64,000 nucleotides of DNA from Chitinimonas_A lacunae. GTDB lineage: Bacteria > Pseudomonadota > Gammaproteobacteria > Burkholderiales > Chitinimonadaceae. Location: contig NZ_JBHSBU010000001.1 in the NCBI RefSeq assembly GCF_042650885.1, positions 3,534,001 to 3,598,000 on the forward strand, read 5' to 3'. Shown here piece after piece: positions 28,644-36,990 of the stretch. The notes beneath the pieces are model-generated. The model was not told the DNA's origin. It ran no database searches and was given only the letters and a program-made list of their open reading frames with translations. Positions within the stretch are counted from its first letter, which is position 1. Every line of letters begins with the position of its first letter. The position numbers and the translations under genes are program-made.

Positions 28644-29083
28644 GGCTGGGTCTTCCGATAGGCGGCGATCCGCGCAACCGCTCGTGCCACATCGGTCTCG
28701 CCGTAGATCACATAGCGGCGATCGACGATGACGGCGGGAATCGTCGCGATGCCTAGCGATCGTGCATCCGCTACGCCCTGATACGCGTTCGAGATGCGAC
28801 GTTGCAGCGCCGCGCCGCCCTCGCGAATCCGTTGCTGCGCGATCTCTGTTGCGCGGGCAGGATCGGGGGGAAGGTCGCGTGCGAGTTCGGCCTCGATACG
28901 CGCTGGCAAGTCCAACTCGATGATGCGTGTGTCGCGCGCCGCACGAACGGGGTGATGGGCATCCGTCACGACCAGCACGTCGGTCGCGGCCGCATGGGAT
29001 GCCGGACCGAGAAAGGACAGCAGTGCCAGCGTTACAAGTGGCAGCCGACGAGGCCTGACAGCATGGTGGAAAAGGGGTAGCAC
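28640..29083 (-). CDS. Integrating conjugative element protein, PFL_4709 family (TIGR03757)
   Basis: The predicted protein has 147 residues from a GTG start at 29083, chosen because AGGGAGG lies 6 nt upstream and because it yields a normal signal peptide (RRLPLVTLALLSFLGPASHA). The mature part is thioredoxin-like without a CxxC: DVLVVTDAHHPVRA, RIIELDLPARIEAELARDLP and SLGIATIPAVIVDRRYVIYG (cis-Pro loop). It resembles TrbC/DsbC-type assembly factors. It overlaps PFL_4710 by 4 bases. Confidence 0.88.
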   Translation of the reverse strand: MLPLFHHAVRPRRLPLVTLALLSFLGPASHAAATDVLVVTDAHHPVRAARDTRIIELDLPARIEAELARDLPPDPARATEIAQQRIREGGAALQRRISNAYQGVADARSLGIATIPAVIVDRRYVIYGETDVARAVARIAAYRKTQP

Positions 29084-29240
29084 GCCGAGCCTCCCTGACG
29101 CAATCAAGGCTCCATTCGACGCGCTCTCGCCACTGACCAACGAGGAAGAATGCGATCTATGTGGGGTCCACTTTTCCTGCCCGGCATCGTGAGCCGGCCG
29201 AGGGTCGCTCAGTCCTTGTGACGGCAGGTTGGGCGGCCGC

Positions 29241-29270
29241 TGCCTGTGCGGGTCGTATCCCGCACAGGCA
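29241..29270 (-). terminator. Strong hairpin after radC-like copy 1
   Basis: An 11-bp perfect stem (GCCTGTGCGGG / CCCGCACAGGC) with a 6-nt loop starts 5 bases beyond the stop codon. There is no U-run, so it may act as a processing site or weak terminator rather than a full one. Confidence 0.45.
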
Positions 29271-29275
29271 CCCAT

Positions 29276-29776
29276 CTAGCTGTCTGAATACTGAAGCTGC
29301 CCCGCCTCGGCGAAGGAATAGGCGCCACCCTGCCCAATCACCAGATGGTCCAGCAGCCTCACATCGATCTTGAGCAGAAAGTCCCGAAGTTCCTCCGTCA
29401 ACTTGCGATCCGCTGGCGAGGGGGTGGTCGAGCCGGAGACATGCTGATGCGCAAAGATCACGGCGGCCGCGTTGTGGGCAAGCACGCGTTGCGCAACCAC
29501 CCGGAAGTTCACGTGGGTTTCCGTGATGGAGCCCGTCGACAGCGCTTCATACGCCAGCGCCTGAAGATGGCTGTTGAGAAAGATCGCGGCGAACACTTCA
29601 TTGGGCTGCGGGACGAGCCGCAGCTGAAAGTAGTTCATTGCCGTGGGCAAGGTGAGGACGGGGGCTTCGTGCTTGAAGATCCGGGCTTCCAGCAGCGCGA
29701 TCGCTCGCCGGATAAGTCGGTCCTCCTTCTGTACTGTGGTCAGTGGCGTGCTGCGACGAGTCGTGGACGTGGACAT
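29276..29776 (-). CDS. RadC-like JAB/MPN domain protein, copy 1
   Basis: The predicted protein has 166 residues. I choose the ATG at 29776 rather than 29788: the latter is embedded in the ribosome-binding site (ATGGAGGTCGATATG). The JAB1/MPN metal site is seen as FAHQHVSGSTTPSPAD, with DVRLLDHLVIG downstream. It lacks the UPF0758 N-terminal HhH part of chromosomal RadC. Such short RadC proteins are common in ICEs and plasmids; the activity is unproven. It shares about half its residues with copy 2. Confidence 0.9.
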   Translation of the reverse strand: MSTSTTRRSTPLTTVQKEDRLIRRAIALLEARIFKHEAPVLTLPTAMNYFQLRLVPQPNEVFAAIFLNSHLQALAYEALSTGSITETHVNFRVVAQRVLAHNAAAVIFAHQHVSGSTTPSPADRKLTEELRDFLLKIDVRLLDHLVIGQGGAYSFAEAGQLQYSDS

Positions 29777-29835
29777 ATCGACCTCCATGGCGATTGGAGG
29801 GCGTACGCACCCGGAAGGGCCGAACGCCCTTCTGT
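29777..29835 (-). promoter_or_regulatory. Leader of radC copy 1 with SD-sequestering stem
   Basis: The Shine-Dalgarno TGGAGG (complement of 29782-29787) can pair perfectly with CCTCCA (complement of 29795-29800), hiding the ribosome-binding site. Just upstream is a hairpin GAAGGGC-GTTCG-GCCCTTC (29814-29832). The same architecture recurs in copy 2. Confidence 0.6.
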
Positions 29836-29871
29836 GGGTTTAGTGGAAACGACGTGCTGCCGGTGGCGCGA

Positions 29872-29905
29872 AGACAAGAAATGGCCGTGCCCGAGCGGGC
29901 ACGGC
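29872..29905 (-). terminator. Hairpin terminator after radC-like copy 2
   Basis: A perfect stem GCCGTGCCCG / CGGGCACGGC (29884-29905) on the minus strand is followed by CATTTCTTGTCTT. It lies 10 bases after the stop of copy 2. Confidence 0.55.
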
Positions 29906-29914
29906 GAAGTACTG

Positions 29915-30409
29915 CTACAGCAAACCGGATTCAGCGAACGAGTAAGGTTTTCCCTTACCGATGATGAAGTGGTCAAGGATCCGCACGTCGATCATCGCCA
30001 ACGCATCTCGAAGCCGCAGCGTGATCCGGCGGTCGGCATCGGATGGCGTCGTGCAGCCCGAGGGATGTTGATGGGCCAGTATCAGCGATGTGGCGTTGTG
30101 GACCAGGGCACGCTGGAGTACCACGCGCGGATACACGTCGGCCCCGTCGACGGTACCGCTGAACAACTGCTCGAATGCTAGCACTTGGTGGCGACTGTCC
30201 AGAAATACGGCTGCGAAGATTTCGTTGGGGGCGCTGACCAGTTTCAGCCGCAGATATTCACAGGCTGCAGCGGGTCCATCGAGGGGCGACCTGTCCTTGA
30301 ACAGGCGCTGTTCCAGTAAGGTGATCGCCTGCTGGACAATCCAGTCTTCATGTTGCGCGGCAAGCAGATCAAGTGGCGCACGGGGAGCGTCGGCGACAAG
30401 GCAGGACAT
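29915..30409 (-). CDS. RadC-like JAB/MPN domain protein, copy 2
   Basis: The predicted protein has 164 residues. The ATG at 30409 is chosen; the in-frame ATG at 30421 belongs to the ATGGAGGT ribosome-binding sequence. The active-site motif is canonical here (LAHQHPSGCTTPSDADRRI), followed by DVRILDHFIIGKGKPYSF. It is a tandem duplicate of copy 1. It is preceded by a strong SD-sequestering leader and by structured RNA copy A, so its expression is probably controlled at the RNA level. The role in the ICE is unknown; RadC proteins are DNA-associated. Confidence 0.92.
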   Translation of the reverse strand: MSCLVADAPRAPLDLLAAQHEDWIVQQAITLLEQRLFKDRSPLDGPAAACEYLRLKLVSAPNEIFAAVFLDSRHQVLAFEQLFSGTVDGADVYPRVVLQRALVHNATSLILAHQHPSGCTTPSDADRRITLRLRDALAMIDVRILDHFIIGKGKPYSFAESGLL

Positions 30410-30468
30410 GCGAACCTCCATTGCAGTGATTGGAGGGTATGCCCCAGGAGGGCGAACCCTCCATGGGG
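30410..30468 (-). promoter_or_regulatory. Leader of radC copy 2 with SD-sequestering stem
   Basis: TGGAGG (complement of 30415-30420) pairs with CCTCCA (complement of 30431-30436) across a 10-nt loop. Upstream, at 30442-30468, is CCCCA-t-GGAGGG-TTCG-CCCTCC-TGGGG. Its GGAGGG could compete for the same CCTCC, so a two-state switch is possible. Confidence 0.65.
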
Positions 30469-30512
30469 ATGACGTAGAGCGGGTGGGGACTGCGGGAAAC
30501 GTTTCGGCATCC

Positions 30513-30636
30513 GTCACCGATCACGGTGACTGTTCGCGTGGGGATGCGGTGCGAACGGGTGCGATCGACGCGGCTCGCCGCGTCGTAGCCTTGAAGATCG
30601 CTGGCTACCTGGGCATGTTGCCGATGGGGATCGGCA
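30513..30636 (-). ncRNA. Five-hairpin structured leader RNA, copy A
   Basis: Five successive stems are visible (plus-strand arms). I: GTCACCG 30513-30519 with CGGTGAC 30524-30530. II: GTTCGC 30532-30537 with GCGAAC 30551-30556. III: GACGCGG 30567-30573 with CCGCGTC 30578-30584. IV: GTAGCC 30585-30590 with GGCTAC 30603-30608. V: TGCCGAT 30619-30625 with ATCGGCA 30630-30636. It ends about 104 nt before the radC copy 2 start. Copies B and C keep the pairing while changing bases. Published candidate motifs called radC RNA and DUF3577 RNA may be the same element; I cannot test this here. Confidence 0.75.
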
Positions 30637-30690
30637 CGCATGAAGCTGTATGGGAATGCGGCGTGAAGCCCGGCGAATCGAATGGTTCAG

Positions 30691-33564
30691 TCATGCCGCG
30701 AGTTCCCACCGTAGCGGTTCAATGCCGCGCGCACGGTCGATGCGCTCGGCGACACGGAGGGCCGCATCGAGTTCGCTGAGGCCGAACTGCTTCATCAGCT
30801 GGAATCGCTCGGCCTTCTCTTCGGGTTCGGTCATGGCCATCGCGAGATGCAGGCTCGGCGGCACCGCCCGGAACAGCACTTCCATCGACTTCGACAGGAT
30901 GACGCCTTCGCTGAACTTGCCGGCTTCCTTCCGCGCCGACAGCATCAACGCCTTCTGCGCGGGCGTGAGTTCCCGAAAGCGCGCAATCTTCTCGACCTCG
31001 TCAGGCGGCATCGAGAGACAGATCCACCACTCGATCATGTTGAGCATGGGTTCCGCAGCCTTGGGCAGGTCATCGAGGTTCTGCGTCGCGAGCCAGAACC
31101 ACGCGCCCAACTTCCGCCACATCTTCGTGATCTTGACGATGTAGGGCGCGAGCAGCGGGTTCTTGGTGATGATGTGGCCTTCGTCGGTCACATTGATGAT
31201 GGGCCGGCCCAGAAACTGATCGCGCTCGGCGAGGTTGTTCACCGCGTTGATAAGGCTTATATAGGCGATCGAGAGCTGCGCGTTGTAGCCCTCGCGGGCG
31301 AAGGTCGCCAAGTCGACGATGGTGATGTCGGCTTCGGGCCATGGTGTGCCGGGCCGATCGAATAGCTCGCCGTCCGTGCCCTGGCAGAACATGTCCATCG
31401 CGTCGGCCATCTCCAGCAGCCGCGCGCGGCGTGCGTCCGGCAGCGAAGCGTCGCGGCCACGCTCGCGCAGTGCGTCGCGTACGTCGCGGGTCAGCACGGT
31501 GCGCTGCTCAGTCACACCGCGTTGTGCGGCGTCGAGGATACATTGACGAATCAGGCTGCGGTCTGCGCGCGTCATGCGCGCGTCTTCCTTGTCCTCGCCA
31601 CCCGTAATCATCAGCCGGGCGGTGATCTCCAGTTCGCCGAGCACGTCGCGCTGCTCGTCGCGGGCTTGCGCCGTGGTCGCGCCGGATGGCTCCTCGTCCA
31701 GCGCGTCGATGTCGAGCGTTTGCACCTGGCTCGGCGTGTCGACCAGGCGCCACGCATCGGCAAACGGCGCCAGCCGCACGCTCGAACCCGGAGCGAGCTT
31801 CACCCGATGCACGCTCAGGCCGAGCCGCGCCGCGAAATCCCCGAATAGCCCAAACGAGTTGCCCGCTTCCACCACAAACAACCGCGGCCGATAGATCGCC
31901 GTCACCTGGTTGAGCAGGTTGTTGAGCGTGGCCGATTTGCCGGAACCCGTCGGGCCGAACAGAAAGAGGTGGGCATTCATCTGCCGATCGAGCCGGTTCA
32001 GCGGATCGAAGGTGATCGTGCCGCCACCACGGTTGAAGAACGTGATGCCAGGGTGTCCGGTGCCAGCGCTGCGGCCCCACACGGGAGCGAGGTTCGCCGC
32101 GTGCTGCACAAACATCAGCTGGCTGTACCACTGGTGCCGATCCGCGGCGGGATCGAAGACCGCGGGCAGCCAGCGCAGATAGCTGTTGAGCGGCGCGACC
32201 TCATCGTCTTCGCGGACCGGCTGCAGTCCCGCGGTGAGCATCACGTTGGCGAGTTGGAGACCTCTTGCATCGAGCTCGGCCTCGTCGCGACCTCGCAGAT
32301 AGAACGCCAGGGTGCCGCGGTAGAGCTTGTGCGCGCTGCCCACCAGGCGGCGCACCTGCTGCACATCCTCGCGGGTCTGTTCCGACGCGAGCGTCTCGCC
32401 AACCGCCTTCTTGGCAAGATGGTTGAGATGCGCTTCGAGCACGTCCTGGGGCGTGGCGATCAGCGTCAGGCACATCACCGTGCCTTCGGGCATCTGATCG
32501 AACAGTGCGTTGCACGCGTCACCGCCCTTGCGTGTTTCCCCGGTGATATGTCCGGTCGACGGTGGGGTGCGCAGACGGTCCATCACCATCACGCGATGGG
32601 GCATCCCATCGAAGTACCACGCACCGTTCGCGACGTCGGAGCGTGGCTGACCAAAGAACAGACGCTGCGCGAAATCGCCGCTGGTGCGCTCGATTTCACC
32701 CACTTCCTGTTCATCGGGGTAGCGGGTGAGCGCATAGAAGCGCTCACGATCGGCGGCGTCCGGGCCGAGTTGGGTCGGATGCGGATTGAACCAGCGCAGC
32801 AGCCAGGCATGGATATCGGCCGCCCGCAGCCGACGCGACTTGACGCCCGCACTGGCGAGGCCGCCCAGCAGCCGGTCGCAGGTGACCGCGAGCGCCTGCT
32901 CGGGGGAGTGACCACGCCGCGAGACGGCGCCATGGGGGATGCGGCGGTAGACGACCATGCGCACGCGCCGGACCTGGCCGCGCCAGGGGAGTCGCGTCAC
33001 GGTCGTGTCGTCAAACAGGCCGCCGGGTTTTGCGACCGCGCGCAAGTGATGCGCAACCGATCGCAGATAGCACTCGGTGAAGGCACTTCCCTGCGCACGC
33101 GGCTGCACATAGCTCGCCAGCGAGCGCAGGTAGTCATCCCAGTTGGCTTCATCCTGGGCATAGAGCTGCACCACCCACGGATGCTCGTCGAGTTCGTCGA
33201 ACGCGTCCTGCAGCGCATGCTCGATCGCATCACGCGCCTGCCACAGCCACGCGAGCTCACGGCCATCGGTGCCGATCGGGATGAGTTCGAAGAAGGCAGC
33301 CACCGATTGACCGTCTTCGAGCAACAGGCACTGCGAGTCGGGCAGGTATTCGACCCAGGGCAGCAGATCCGCGAAAGACGGGGCGACGTCGTAGCGCGCC
33401 GCATGGTCGGCCTGGGTGGCCGGTCGTCTGCCCTGACCGCGTGCGAGGCCCGGTTCGGCGATCCCATGGGCGGCCAGCTGCGACACATGCCGCTGCCACG
33501 CATCGGGCGTGTCGTCCTCGGCGGACCGGTGTCTGGCCGCCGCCTTGCGCCACGGCCAGGCCAT
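30691..33564 (-). CDS. Conjugative transfer ATPase, PFL_4706 family (TraC/VirB4-like, TIGR03744)
   Basis: The predicted protein has 957 residues. Walker A FLFGPTGSGKSATLNNLLNQ (GPTGSGKS at 537-544), a Walker B-type block (PIINVTDEGHIITKNPLL) and the typical WFWLATQNLDDLPKAAEPML segment are visible. It powers T4SS assembly and pilus dynamics at the inner membrane. It starts at 33564, overlapping the lipoprotein stop in a TGATG junction. About 280 nt separate it from radC copy 2, and that gap includes structured RNA copy A, so radC transcription is probably controlled separately. Confidence 0.95.
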   Translation of the reverse strand: MAWPWRKAAARHRSAEDDTPDAWQRHVSQLAAHGIAEPGLARGQGRRPATQADHAARYDVAPSFADLLPWVEYLPDSQCLLLEDGQSVAAFFELIPIGTDGRELAWLWQARDAIEHALQDAFDELDEHPWVVQLYAQDEANWDDYLRSLASYVQPRAQGSAFTECYLRSVAHHLRAVAKPGGLFDDTTVTRLPWRGQVRRVRMVVYRRIPHGAVSRRGHSPEQALAVTCDRLLGGLASAGVKSRRLRAADIHAWLLRWFNPHPTQLGPDAADRERFYALTRYPDEQEVGEIERTSGDFAQRLFFGQPRSDVANGAWYFDGMPHRVMVMDRLRTPPSTGHITGETRKGGDACNALFDQMPEGTVMCLTLIATPQDVLEAHLNHLAKKAVGETLASEQTREDVQQVRRLVGSAHKLYRGTLAFYLRGRDEAELDARGLQLANVMLTAGLQPVREDDEVAPLNSYLRWLPAVFDPAADRHQWYSQLMFVQHAANLAPVWGRSAGTGHPGITFFNRGGGTITFDPLNRLDRQMNAHLFLFGPTGSGKSATLNNLLNQVTAIYRPRLFVVEAGNSFGLFGDFAARLGLSVHRVKLAPGSSVRLAPFADAWRLVDTPSQVQTLDIDALDEEPSGATTAQARDEQRDVLGELEITARLMITGGEDKEDARMTRADRSLIRQCILDAAQRGVTEQRTVLTRDVRDALRERGRDASLPDARRARLLEMADAMDMFCQGTDGELFDRPGTPWPEADITIVDLATFAREGYNAQLSIAYISLINAVNNLAERDQFLGRPIINVTDEGHIITKNPLLAPYIVKITKMWRKLGAWFWLATQNLDDLPKAAEPMLNMIEWWICLSMPPDEVEKIARFRELTPAQKALMLSARKEAGKFSEGVILSKSMEVLFRAVPPSLHLAMAMTEPEEKAERFQLMKQFGLSELDAALRVAERIDRARGIEPLRWELAA

Positions 33565-33995
33565 CAGTAGTCCTCCAGCCGCTCACCCGGCAGCGCGTAG
33601 GGCACGCGCGCGTGGAGCGGGAACACCGTGCTGTAGCCCGGTACCGGCACGGCGAGCGAGCCCGCCAGATGCGGAAACACATACATCACGAGGTCAGGAT
33701 TGGGCAGTCGCCGAAACTGGGCGGCGATCTCATCGCGCGCCGTGCGCGCATGGGACGCACGGTCTGCACCTGCCGCTTGGTGATCGCGCTCGGTCAATGG
33801 CCGCCGCAGGGCGAGGCGTGCGTCGAGCAATTGGCGAGCCGCGACACTGCCGCTCGCCTGGCCGCCCGTTTCCTGCTGCCAGATGTCGAGCATCGTGCGG
33901 TCGTGATGCGCGAGCAGCTGGGCCTTGTTCGTGGCACAGCCACTCACGGCCGCGACGGCCAGGAGCGCCGCCGTCTTAATCCAGATCCGAGACAT
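33564..33995 (-). CDS. Conjugative transfer region lipoprotein (TIGR03751 family)
   Basis: The predicted protein has 143 residues. The ATG at 33995 yields a lipoprotein signal with lipobox VSGC (AALLAVAAVSGCATNKAQLL). The C-terminal part (LPNPDLVMYVFPHLAGSLAV, PVPGYSTVFPLHARVPYALP) is the family hallmark. It is a TraV-like outer membrane core component. It overlaps the PFL_4705 gene by 20 bases. Confidence 0.9.
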   Translation of the reverse strand: MSRIWIKTAALLAVAAVSGCATNKAQLLAHHDRTMLDIWQQETGGQASGSVAARQLLDARLALRRPLTERDHQAAGADRASHARTARDEIAAQFRRLPNPDLVMYVFPHLAGSLAVPVPGYSTVFPLHARVPYALPGERLEDY

Positions 33996-35418
33996 TGGGG
34001 ACTCCGGTGCGGTGTTGGACGCGACGCCCCTGGGCGTCATAGTCGATGTCGAGGGCGTGTTCGAGATGGACGGCGACTTGGGCGCCGGGCGGCACATACA
34101 CCGCGGCAAACGCCTGGCCATAGAGCTTGTTGACCCACTCGGCCATGTCGCTCACGCCTGCGGCCAGCACACGCCCGACGGCCTCACTGCCGCTGATGCC
34201 GACCGTGCCCAATGCCCCGCTGCCGTTACCGACCACCGCGACGCGACCGGTATCGGCCGGCATCAGCGACGCCGCGCCTGCACCGGCCGCGGTGATCAAT
34301 GCCTGCGTGCCGAGGTACTGCTGCGCATTCGAGCGTCGCTCACCCGTGACGCACGGGATACCGTGCGGGTCGCTGATCCATCCGAGGCCACCGCGGCTGC
34401 CCGCACCGCTCGGGTCGCCCGGATGGCTGCCGTTGGCGCTGCCGCGCGCCTCGGGTACGGTCCTGATCGTGCCGTCGTGGAACACGAAGGTGATCGAGCG
34501 AATCTGCCCGCGGACACACGAGAGCGTCCAGTCGCCCGAAGCGGTGCTACTGACGACGGCGCCGGCCACGTCAGGGAGGTCAATGCCATTGGCCGTGAGG
34601 TTGTCCGGGCCGATCAGCACCTTGAACGGATAGGGATCGTTGACCGTGCCGTCGATCGGCACGCGACCGATCAGGGCGGTCATCGCGATCGAACCCATCA
34701 GCGTCGAGTTGGCCGGCACCGTGTAGACCGCCTGGCGGGTGGGCGCGACACGGTCGCCCGTGTCGTCGTGGGCGGCGGTCGCGCCGGGCTGGCTCGCCGG
34801 TGCCGGAGCAAAGCTCGTCGGAAAGCTCGGCAGTGCACTCCCATTGGTGCGAGGCAACTCGGGCCTTGCGTCGGCGGGCTCCACCCAGCGCGTGCTGCCC
34901 AGCGATGCACTGCCGCCTGTGAGGCCCTGCGCATCGCCCGCTTCGAGGCCGAGACCGACCGGCAACTCGACCTGCTCGCGCTTCTGCGCCAGGGTGTCGA
35001 GCCGACGCTGCAAGTCCTGCAGCAATCCCTGCGTCTGTTCGCGTTCGCTCGACGCCTGCTCGCGTGCCTGTTGCAGCTGCTCCCGCTCGTCAGCCAGCGC
35101 ATTGTCGATACGCTGATCGACCGCACTCTCACGTGCTCGCAGGCGCTGGTTCTCCGCTTCCTGCTGTGCGTTGTCGTCGAGCGCAGCCTTCAGTTCGCCG
35201 CGCAACTGCTTGACCTGTCCCACCAGGGTCGCCACGGTGTCGTTGGGCGTATCGCCCTCGATGCCGAGCGCCTGCATCTCCTCGTGCGTGAGGCGCGTCG
35301 CCGGCGATGTCGAGGGCGTCTCGCGTGCGGCATTACCCGACAACAGCTTGATGCCGATGAGTGCCAACACCAGCGCCATTGGGATCAGCAGCCACTTGAG
35401 CAGCGGATTACTTTTCAT
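33976..35418 (-). CDS. Integrating conjugative element protein, PFL_4705 family (TIGR03752, TraB-like)
   Basis: The predicted protein has 480 residues. An N-terminal membrane anchor (LLKWLLIPMALVLALIGIKL) is followed by a long coiled coil (residues about 70-145), a Pro/Ala-rich linker and a VirB10/TraB-type beta-barrel domain (VYTVPANSTLMGSIAMTALI, GRVPIDGTVNDPYPFKVLIG). It spans the periplasm to couple inner- and outer-membrane parts of the T4SS. The ATG at 35418 is used because the upstream frame is unlike the family; it overlaps PFL_4704 by 11 bases. Confidence 0.92.
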   Translation of the reverse strand: MKSNPLLKWLLIPMALVLALIGIKLLSGNAARETPSTSPATRLTHEEMQALGIEGDTPNDTVATLVGQVKQLRGELKAALDDNAQQEAENQRLRARESAVDQRIDNALADEREQLQQAREQASSEREQTQGLLQDLQRRLDTLAQKREQVELPVGLGLEAGDAQGLTGGSASLGSTRWVEPADARPELPRTNGSALPSFPTSFAPAPASQPGATAAHDDTGDRVAPTRQAVYTVPANSTLMGSIAMTALIGRVPIDGTVNDPYPFKVLIGPDNLTANGIDLPDVAGAVVSSTASGDWTLSCVRGQIRSITFVFHDGTIRTVPEARGSANGSHPGDPSGAGSRGGLGWISDPHGIPCVTGERRSNAQQYLGTQALITAAGAGAASLMPADTGRVAVVGNGSGALGTVGISGSEAVGRVLAAGVSDMAEWVNKLYGQAFAAVYVPPGAQVAVHLEHALDIDYDAQGRRVQHRTGVPNVSDLD

Positions 35419-36304
35419 CGGGCGCTCCTTCGGCGTGACCTGCGACCGTGGACGACGGCAGCGTCGTGCCGGCGTCGAACGGACGCAGGTTCGGCAGCAT
35501 CGACTCGGCCAGGCCATGGCCGCGGGTGATCAGATAGAGCACGGTGGTGTCGGTCGACTGGCCGACCGGGCCGAGATCCGGATGCTGGAAGGTCGCCGCG
35601 ATGAAATGGCCCTGGAGCACGCGCGGATCGAGGACGAGCCAACGGGTGGACGTGTTGGTCAGCTGGATCGCGGTCACCCAGTGGTCGTCGAGCTGCCACG
35701 CGGCCAACGTGTGAGCACGGATAGAAAGCGTTGGCAGCAGACGATCCAGCGCGAGGTCACGGCGCAGGTTCACCCGTTGAATGCCGGCGACCGGCTCGAC
35801 CGTGCGCAGCGGCGCGTACAGGGACTGCGCGGCGTAGCGCGTCAGCACGACCGCAACAGGTGTCTCTGCCCGCCGCATTGGCTGGCTTCGCTCCCCGTCC
35901 ACGGACTGGACCGGATCCTCCTCGGCCGTCGGTGCGGCATCACCCTGCACGATGCGAACCGGTTCGAGGGCGGCTTGACCATCCTTGGCGGGCATGGCGG
36001 TGATGTCGAGCAGGATCAGCGCACCCGTCTCGACATCCTGTACCTGGAGCCGCGAGGACGCGATCGGGCCGCTCGCCAGGAGATAGATCGCGCCCGCCGC
36101 GCTCTGTACGCGGAGCCGGTTGCCCAACGCTGCCGGCACACCGACGCGTACATTGCTGTCGACGAACACCACACGCTCCTGACCGACGTGCAGCGATACC
36201 GCCACGGGCAATCGCTCCCACCGCCGCAGCTCAATGGCATGGGCTGGCAGGGCGGCCAGCACGAGCACGAGGTTGAGCAGGGCCGACAACGTTGCGGGCT
36301 TCAT
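35408..36304 (-). CDS. Integrating conjugative element protein, PFL_4704 family (TIGR03749, TraK-like)
   Basis: The predicted protein has 298 residues. A signal peptide ends at ALPAHAIE. Next comes a TraK/VirB9-like beta-rich region (RWERLPVAVSLHVGQERVVF, VGVPAALGNRLRVQSAAGAI) and C-terminal LVLDPRVLQGHFIAATFQHP then GLAESMLPNLRPFDAGTTLP. It is a periplasmic component of the outer-membrane core complex. It overlaps both neighbours by a few bases. Confidence 0.92.
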   Translation of the reverse strand: MKPATLSALLNLVLVLAALPAHAIELRRWERLPVAVSLHVGQERVVFVDSNVRVGVPAALGNRLRVQSAAGAIYLLASGPIASSRLQVQDVETGALILLDITAMPAKDGQAALEPVRIVQGDAAPTAEEDPVQSVDGERSQPMRRAETPVAVVLTRYAAQSLYAPLRTVEPVAGIQRVNLRRDLALDRLLPTLSIRAHTLAAWQLDDHWVTAIQLTNTSTRWLVLDPRVLQGHFIAATFQHPDLGPVGQSTDTTVLYLITRGHGLAESMLPNLRPFDAGTTLPSSTVAGHAEGAPDEK

Positions 36305-36990
36305 GGCAACTCTCCTTGCGCGTGCGCAGGCGCTGAGGCCGCGCTGCCCGGGCGGGGCGTGGGGGGAAGTTCGATCCGTTGCGGCGGACTGGCGTAGCAG
36401 TCGAGCGCGAGGCCGAACGGATTGCGCTCCGGGTCCACGTCCTGCCGAACGGTCTTGAGCGTGTAGCGGATCAGTGCGCGCTTGATCTGCTCAGAACCGT
36501 AGTACTCGTCCGCATTGACATCGAGCATCACGATCCAGTCGCGATCGGACACGACCTTGACGCGTGCACTCGGCTCGTCGCCGTAGCCGCGTCCAGGGAT
36601 TTCGTAGATGCCGCGCACGCGCTGACGCAGCTCACCGCTACTGCGGCGACGGGCGTAGTCCTGTTGCAGGAAGGCCTGGCAGTCCGGGGTGAGGTAGGCG
36701 GAAAGCGCGCGCAGATTGCGCGCGTAGTCGTCCTCGCCGTTGGTGGGCCAGCGCTGGAGCTGCTGCCAGATATAGAGCGTGAACGCGTAGACATTCTCCG
36801 GAGGCGTATCCCACCACCGGCGCGTACTGCCCGAGCGCAGATCGGGCGGCACATGCACCGTGAGCTGGCTCGGCGCACTCCACCAACCGAAGCCCAGCAG
36901 CAGGGCTACCGCGAACAGCGCACCCAGCGCGAGGCGCAGCGTACGGACATGCGCTTGCAGATGGTCGACTTCGTTGCGAAAGCGGCTCAT
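36301..36990 (-). CDS. Integrating conjugative element protein, PFL_4703 family (TIGR03746, TraE/VirB8-like)
   Basis: The predicted protein has 229 residues. The ATG at 36990 opens MSRFRNEVDHLQAHVRTLRL, then one transmembrane helix (about 21-40). A periplasmic domain follows with TPPENVYAFTLYIWQQLQRW and GIYEIPGRGYGDEPSARVKV. This matches TraE/VirB8-type inner-membrane scaffold proteins. The ATG overlaps the stop of PFL_4704's partner frame; the gene is part of the tight transfer operon. Confidence 0.9.
   Translation of the reverse strand: MSRFRNEVDHLQAHVRTLRLALGALFAVALLLGFGWWSAPSQLTVHVPPDLRSGSTRRWWDTPPENVYAFTLYIWQQLQRWPTNGEDDYARNLRALSAYLTPDCQAFLQQDYARRRSSGELRQRVRGIYEIPGRGYGDEPSARVKVVSDRDWIVMLDVNADEYYGSEQIKRALIRYTLKTVRQDVDPERNPFGLALDCYASPPQRIELPPTPRPGSAASAPAHAQGELP

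Noticed and set aside
31969..33570. 533-codon plus-strand frame opposite the TraC-like ATPase
   Set aside because: It is an antisense shadow of a clear VirB4/TraC family gene; composition is Arg/His-rich as expected from frame reversal.
33925..35529. Long plus-strand open frame (534 codons) opposite the PFL_4705/TIGR03751 genes
   Set aside because: It is antisense to two well-recognised T4SS genes, has no family signal and no ribosome-binding site. High GC makes long antisense frames common.
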